NCBI RefSeq assembly: GCF_030209175.1
Contig: NZ_JARVSM010000008.1
Span: 1 to 64,000 of the forward strand
Reading direction: 5' to 3'
Length of the DNA: 64,000 bases
Origin: Pseudomonas sp. efr-133-TYG-5
GTDB lineage: Bacteria; Pseudomonadota; Gammaproteobacteria; Pseudomonadales; Pseudomonadaceae
This document shows, in pieces, positions 60,369 to 64,000 of the stretch. The stretch's first letter is position 1, and every line of letters starts with the position of its first letter. Under the pieces are notes generated by a model. The model saw only the letters and a program-made list of their open reading frames with translations. It searched no databases and had not been told where the DNA came from. The position numbers were made by a program, and so were the translations under genes.

Positions 60369-63300
60369 TTACAGCGCGCCTTTCCAGCCGGCCAGGGTCA
60401 TTCCCCGGTCATTCAGCGCCTTGAGCAGGGCTTCGAGGCTGGTGAAGCGTTTCTGGTGCAGCGTCGGCCAGGCGGGGCGTTCGATGAAGTAGCGCCCGGA
60501 TTCAAAGCGAATCGCCGTATCCGCCAGCAGATTGTCACGCCCGCGATGCACCAGCGACAGTGCGCCGGGATCGTTGCGCAAGGTGTACATCCCCGGGCGA
60601 GCCAGCAATTGCTCGATTTCCTGCCGCGAGCGGCTGTTCCACGGTGTTTCCACCTGCAGGCGCAGATCGCTCCTGACCGTACCTGTAGGCTTGCCACTGT
60701 CGCTGACGAACGTTCTGCCGGGGTCGGGCTCGAAGCCGTGCGCCTGGCCCTGGTGCACGTCCTCGACGCGCAACCCAACGGCGTCCTCCAGCTCACTGAC
60801 CCCCGTGACACCCTCATAGGTATTGGCGTGGGAATTGCCCATCAGCGACACCCATTTGTGCGGCCCGCGTGCCGCCTGGTCGGCCTCGATAATGGTGTGG
60901 GCGAAGTAGTTCATCATCTTCTGCCGGACCGTGGGATCGATTGTCGACATGCCTTCGATGCGGTAACTGGCCATGCAGTCGATCGCCTGGATGCGGATGC
61001 CGTTGCGATTGGCTTCCTTCACCAGTTCGAGAAAGTTGTAGCGCTGCAAAGGGTCGGTGACGTGGCCCTGATCGAGCTGTTGCAGGTACAACTCCAGATC
61101 CCGCGGCATCACGCCGGTCCTGGCGAAATTGTCCAGGGCGGCCTGATGGAAGTCGGTGAGCAGATGCTCCATGTACAGGGTTTTCACGCCTTTGCGCGCC
61201 AGCGTCGGCAGCTGTTCGATGAGCCAGCGCTTGCTGCCGATTTCGGCATGGCTTTCGCCGATCACCAGGCCGTTGAAATGCTCCAGCCACCAGTCGATGA
61301 ACGATTCGGCGCTCGCCGCCGGATCGATGGGCGCCACGGCCGGACGTTGCACTGCCGGTCGTTCGGCAAAAAAACGCGTCGCGGCGTCGCGCAGTTGGCG
61401 GCGCAGGTCCTTGAAGGTTTCCAGTGGCGAATCGCCGTCGAGCTTGACGATATGATCGGCCAGCGAGCGACCGTCAGGGTTCATGGCGGCAGTTTTCAGT
61501 TTTGCCCGCAGCGGCCGGGGAATTTCATACGGCGAACTGATGGGCGAGGTATCGGCTAGCGGCAATTCTGCAGTGCTCACCGCGACGGTGCCGGACGCGG
61601 CGGGTGGCGCGGTAATCAGCGGCGTTTCTCCGGCGTGCGGATCGATGCGCACGCGCCGCAAGGTCAGGCCTTCTTCTTCGATGGCCAGGGTCAGCTCATG
61701 AACGCTGTCGAAGTGCCGTCCGCTGACCATGGTCCAGCGTGGGCGCACAATGAAATAGCCGCCGGCGTCATGCTGGATCGGCGTCTGTACCAGATGCCCG
61801 TCGCCACCGCGGTGAACCAGCGTCTGCGGCTCCTGGATCATGAACATGCCGCGCTTGGGCAGGGCCTCCTCAAGGGAGCGGGCGCTGAGAGCTGGCGGTT
61901 CGGCGTCCAGTTGCAGGCGCAGATCGCTCTTGAGCAGGTCGATGGTTTTGCCCAGCAGGTCCTTGACCTTCTTGCCCGGATCGGCCGACAGACCTGCGAC
62001 CTTGCCCACGGGCACTTCCTCCACGCGCAACGCCACGGCTCCTTGCAGTTCGCTGATGCCGGCGACTTTCTCGAACGTACTGGCACGCACGTCGTCCACC
62101 AGGGCTATCCAGCGATGGGCGCCGCGTGCGGCCTGGTCGGCGCGGATCGCGGTGTCGGAAAAGTAGTTCATCATCTTGCGGCTGCTGGTCTGCGTCGTGT
62201 TTTCCATCCGCGGAAAGCGCCGGCTGGCCATGCAGTCGATGGCCTGGACGCGGATGTGATTCTTCTGCGCCGCTTTCACCAGCGCGGTGTAACTGTGAGG
62301 ACCGGCCGGATCGCCGCCCAGGCGGATATCCAGGTTCTGCAGGGTGTCTTCGAGGGTTGGCGGCATTCTCCCGCTGCGGTGGAAAAGGTCGAGGTCGGCC
62401 TGATGGAAGTCGCTCAGCAAATGGTCCAGGTACAACGTCCTGACTTTCTGTTTGTTCAGCACCTTGAAGTTGTCGATCAGCACTTGCCGGGCACCGGAGC
62501 TGGCGCTGTCCTGGCCGATCACCAGGCCGGAGCTTTCCTTGAGCAGGCGCTTGCTCATGTCGGCGAACGGTGTCGAGGGCTTGAGCAGCGGCACCGCCGG
62601 GCGTGGCGGCACGTTCGGCGCGGTGTAGAAATCGATGGCGTCGTCGTACAGGCTGCGGCGCAAGGTCTTGAAGTCCTGGTACAGGCGGTCGCTGCCCTGC
62701 ACGCTGTCCAGCGGGAAGTCATCGACGCTGGCCTCTGCTACCGGGCGCAGTTCAGTGGCGGATGTCGGCGGCACGTCATACGGCATCGGTTGCGTGGCGA
62801 GCTCGGGCAGCGGGTCGGCGGTATGCCCCCAGGGCCAGTCGGCGAAGATTTTCATGCCGCCGCGCAGACCCGGACGGGCGACCGGCTCCCATTTCAGCGC
62901 CTCGTTCAGGCGTACGGGCACGTTGCGGTAGAACGAGTGCGGATGCAGCGGATCGACGATGACCCAGCTGCGCATCTGCTCGACGTAACGCACCTGATAG
63001 AAACCGTCACCGCTGACGCGGCGCATGTAGATGTAGGTTCGGCCGGACGCGGTCTGGATGATCTCCTGGAGTTTCGCGTCACCGGTTTCGATGCGCGTGC
63101 CTTCGCCAATGTGGGCCTTGAACGCCTGCAGAAAATCTTCTGGGGCGGCGGGCAGCACCTGTTTCGGGGCGATCTCTTCCAGGGGCGGCAGCGGTGAGCG
63201 GGCCAGCGCCGCTTCGGCAAGTTTCTCTTCTTCGGCAATCAGCATTTCGCCTTCGGCGATTTCTGGCAGCCCGCCGCTGCCCTTGAGGAAGGTCGCGTTG

Positions 63301-64000
63301 AACAGCGTATCGATGGCAGTGAAAATCGCCGCGGTCACTGCCGATTTGCGTGCGCCCGGGGTTTTGCCGTTCACCGCCTGATCGATCTGCAGGCCGACGT
63401 TGGCGATGCCGGCACCGACCACCGCCAGGGCGACCGGCCAGCCCACCGCCGCCATCGGCCCGAACATCTTGTTGAAGGCGTTGAGGTAGCCGATCCAGAG
63501 TTTTTTGCGCAGCTCGCCATTGGAATGCAGCATGTACTCGGCGTCGCTGATCATGCGCGCATGGGTGGCACTGGCCAGAAAGGTAAAGGCATCGCCGGTC
63601 AGGGCCTCGGCGCTGTGCTGCACCAGGCGATGATCGTTGCTGTGCCAGGTGCTCGTCAGCAGGTCGAGGACGTGACTGAGGCCGACGTTCTCGATGTGCG
63701 GTTCACGGAACAGCTTCGCGACCAGGCTGGCTACCGGATTGAGGACTTCGAGCCATTGGCGTTTGGCGCTCGCGCGCGCAGCGGTGTCTTCGAGGATGTC
63801 GTGGTCGGCGACCTGGAAGTGCGCCATGAAGCGTTTGCGGTCGTCAGCAGTTTTGATTTTCGACAGAACCCACCAGTGCACGTGACGATCGGACGGCAAG
63901 GCATGGACACCCCAGATTTCTCCCGGGGTATAGATCAGTTTCCGGCCCTGGGCATCGACGATGCAGAGGATGTCGGTGGCGATGAACCCGCCGATCTGCA
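60369..64000 (-). CDS. Large toxin-like protein with duplicated Tiki/EreA-like plus SH2-like modules (5' end outside window)
   Basis: At least 1,209 residues are visible and the frame is open to the right edge, so the N-terminus is missing. The codon at 63899 is TTG and upstream codons read YTPGEIWGVHALPSDRHVHW, typical of large insecticidal/dermonecrotic-type toxins. Numbering residue 1 at 63899: a Gly/Ala-rich hydrophobic stretch at about 150-205 could insert in membranes. A 419-residue unit occurs twice (anchors 463 and 882). Each has a GLVIGxxx motif, a TLYxxHLLxDFHQAxLD block, IQAIDCMAS and, 142 residues after the first anchor, a SHAN-type motif. These resemble the Tiki/EreA/ChaN/PMT-C2 hydrolase superfamily. 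About 85 residues resembling SH2 follow. Copy 1 lacks the key residues; copy 2 keeps them. Function and secretion are inferred. Confidence 0.75.
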   Translation of the reverse strand, partial: QIGGFIATDILCIVDAQGRKLIYTPGEIWGVHALPSDRHVHWWVLSKIKTADDRKRFMAHFQVADHDILEDTAARASAKRQWLEVLNPVASLVAKLFREPHIENVGLSHVLDLLTSTWHSNDHRLVQHSAEALTGDAFTFLASATHARMISDAEYMLHSNGELRKKLWIGYLNAFNKMFGPMAAVGWPVALAVVGAGIANVGLQIDQAVNGKTPGARKSAVTAAIFTAIDTLFNATFLKGSGGLPEIAEGEMLIAEEEKLAEAALARSPLPPLEEIAPKQVLPAAPEDFLQAFKAHIGEGTRIETGDAKLQEIIQTASGRTYIYMRRVSGDGFYQVRYVEQMRSWVIVDPLHPHSFYRNVPVRLNEALKWEPVARPGLRGGMKIFADWPWGHTADPLPELATQPMPYDVPPTSATELRPVAEASVDDFPLDSVQGSDRLYQDFKTLRRSLYDDAIDFYTAPNVPPRPAVPLLKPSTPFADMSKRLLKESSGLVIGQDSASSGARQVLIDNFKVLNKQKVRTLYLDHLLSDFHQADLDLFHRSGRMPPTLEDTLQNLDIRLGGDPAGPHSYTALVKAAQKNHIRVQAIDCMASRRFPRMENTTQTSSRKMMNYFSDTAIRADQAARGAHRWIALVDDVRASTFEKVAGISELQGAVALRVEEVPVGKVAGLSADPGKKVKDLLGKTIDLLKSDLRLQLDAEPPALSARSLEEALPKRGMFMIQEPQTLVHRGGDGHLVQTPIQHDAGGYFIVRPRWTMVSGRHFDSVHELTLAIEEEGLTLRRVRIDPHAGETPLITAPPAASGTVAVSTAELPLADTSPISSPYEIPRPLRAKLKTAAMNPDGRSLADHIVKLDGDSPLETFKDLRRQLRDAATRFFAERPAVQRPAVAPIDPAASAESFIDWWLEHFNGLVIGESHAEIGSKRWLIEQLPTLARKGVKTLYMEHLLTDFHQAALDNFARTGVMPRDLELYLQQLDQGHVTDPLQRYNFLELVKEANRNGIRIQAIDCMASYRIEGMSTIDPTVRQKMMNYFAHTIIEADQAARGPHKWVSLMGNSHANTYEGVTGVSELEDAVGLRVEDVHQGQAHGFEPDPGRTFVSDSGKPTGTVRSDLRLQVETPWNSRSRQEIEQLLARPGMYTLRNDPGALSLVHRGRDNLLADTAIRFESGRYFIERPAWPTLHQKRFTSLEALLKALNDRGMTLAGWKGAL

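Noticed and set aside
61635..63197. 520-codon plus-strand ORF opposite the toxin-like gene
   Set aside because: Shadow ORF; duplicated, motif-bearing protein is on the minus strand.

Overview
The window comes from a fluorescent Pseudomonas (P. fluorescens group). Evidence is the high GC, the gene orders (queA-tgt-yajC-secD-secF, suhB/trmJ-cysE-iscRSUA-hscBA-fdx-iscX-ndk-rlmN-pilW-rodZ-ispG-hisS-yfgM-bamB-der, xseA/guaB-guaA), a five-gene cyo oxidase operon, and REPIN palindromes typical of this group. It is almost entirely chromosomal core. I see no integrase, transposase, prophage or CRISPR array.

Layout. 1-770 is a repeat-rich gap holding a heptamer microsatellite and three 105-bp tandem copies. 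0.77-5.4 kb holds a small basic protein, a PAS-type chemoreceptor, a YkgJ-type cysteine-cluster protein, a periplasmic protein, a GNAT acetyltransferase and CheV. 5.6-8.6 kb is a nitric-oxide module: NorR diverging from flavohaemoprotein Hmp, with three NorR enhancer sites and a sigma-54 -24 element between them. 8.8-15.6 kb holds an NTF2-like exported protein, DsbB and cyoABCDE with a long untranslated leader. 15.8-23.7 kb is a patchwork of RidA-like, GNAT, LysR, class III aminotransferase, PhoD-like phosphatase and several unknown proteins.

23.7-29.4 kb holds tRNA-Leu(CAA), the queuosine genes queA and tgt, and the Sec accessory genes yajC, secD and secF. 30.2-38.6 kb holds suhB, trmJ, cysE and a complete ISC iron-sulfur assembly operon preceded by two IscR boxes. 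CysE supplies the cysteine pathway from which IscS draws sulfur. 38.7-48.0 kb is the conserved ndk-to-der block (nucleotide balance, rRNA/tRNA methylation, pilus pilotin, cell shape, isoprenoids, histidyl-tRNA, outer-membrane assembly, ribosome GTPase). 48.1-50.1 kb is an overlapping methionine-type aminotransferase and omega-amidase pair. leuA follows, preceded by a 25-codon candidate leader ORF, then an M23 peptidase, xseA, a LysR/TauE pair, a CxxC protein and guaBA.

The most unusual locus is at the right edge: a very large minus-strand toxin-like gene, open past the window end, whose C-terminal half is a tandem duplication of about 419 residues. Each copy carries a Tiki/EreA/PMT-C2-like putative hydrolase module followed by about 85 residues that read like an SH2 fold. 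In the first copy the putative catalytic residues and the SH2 FLVR-type arginine are all substituted; in the second they are all present.
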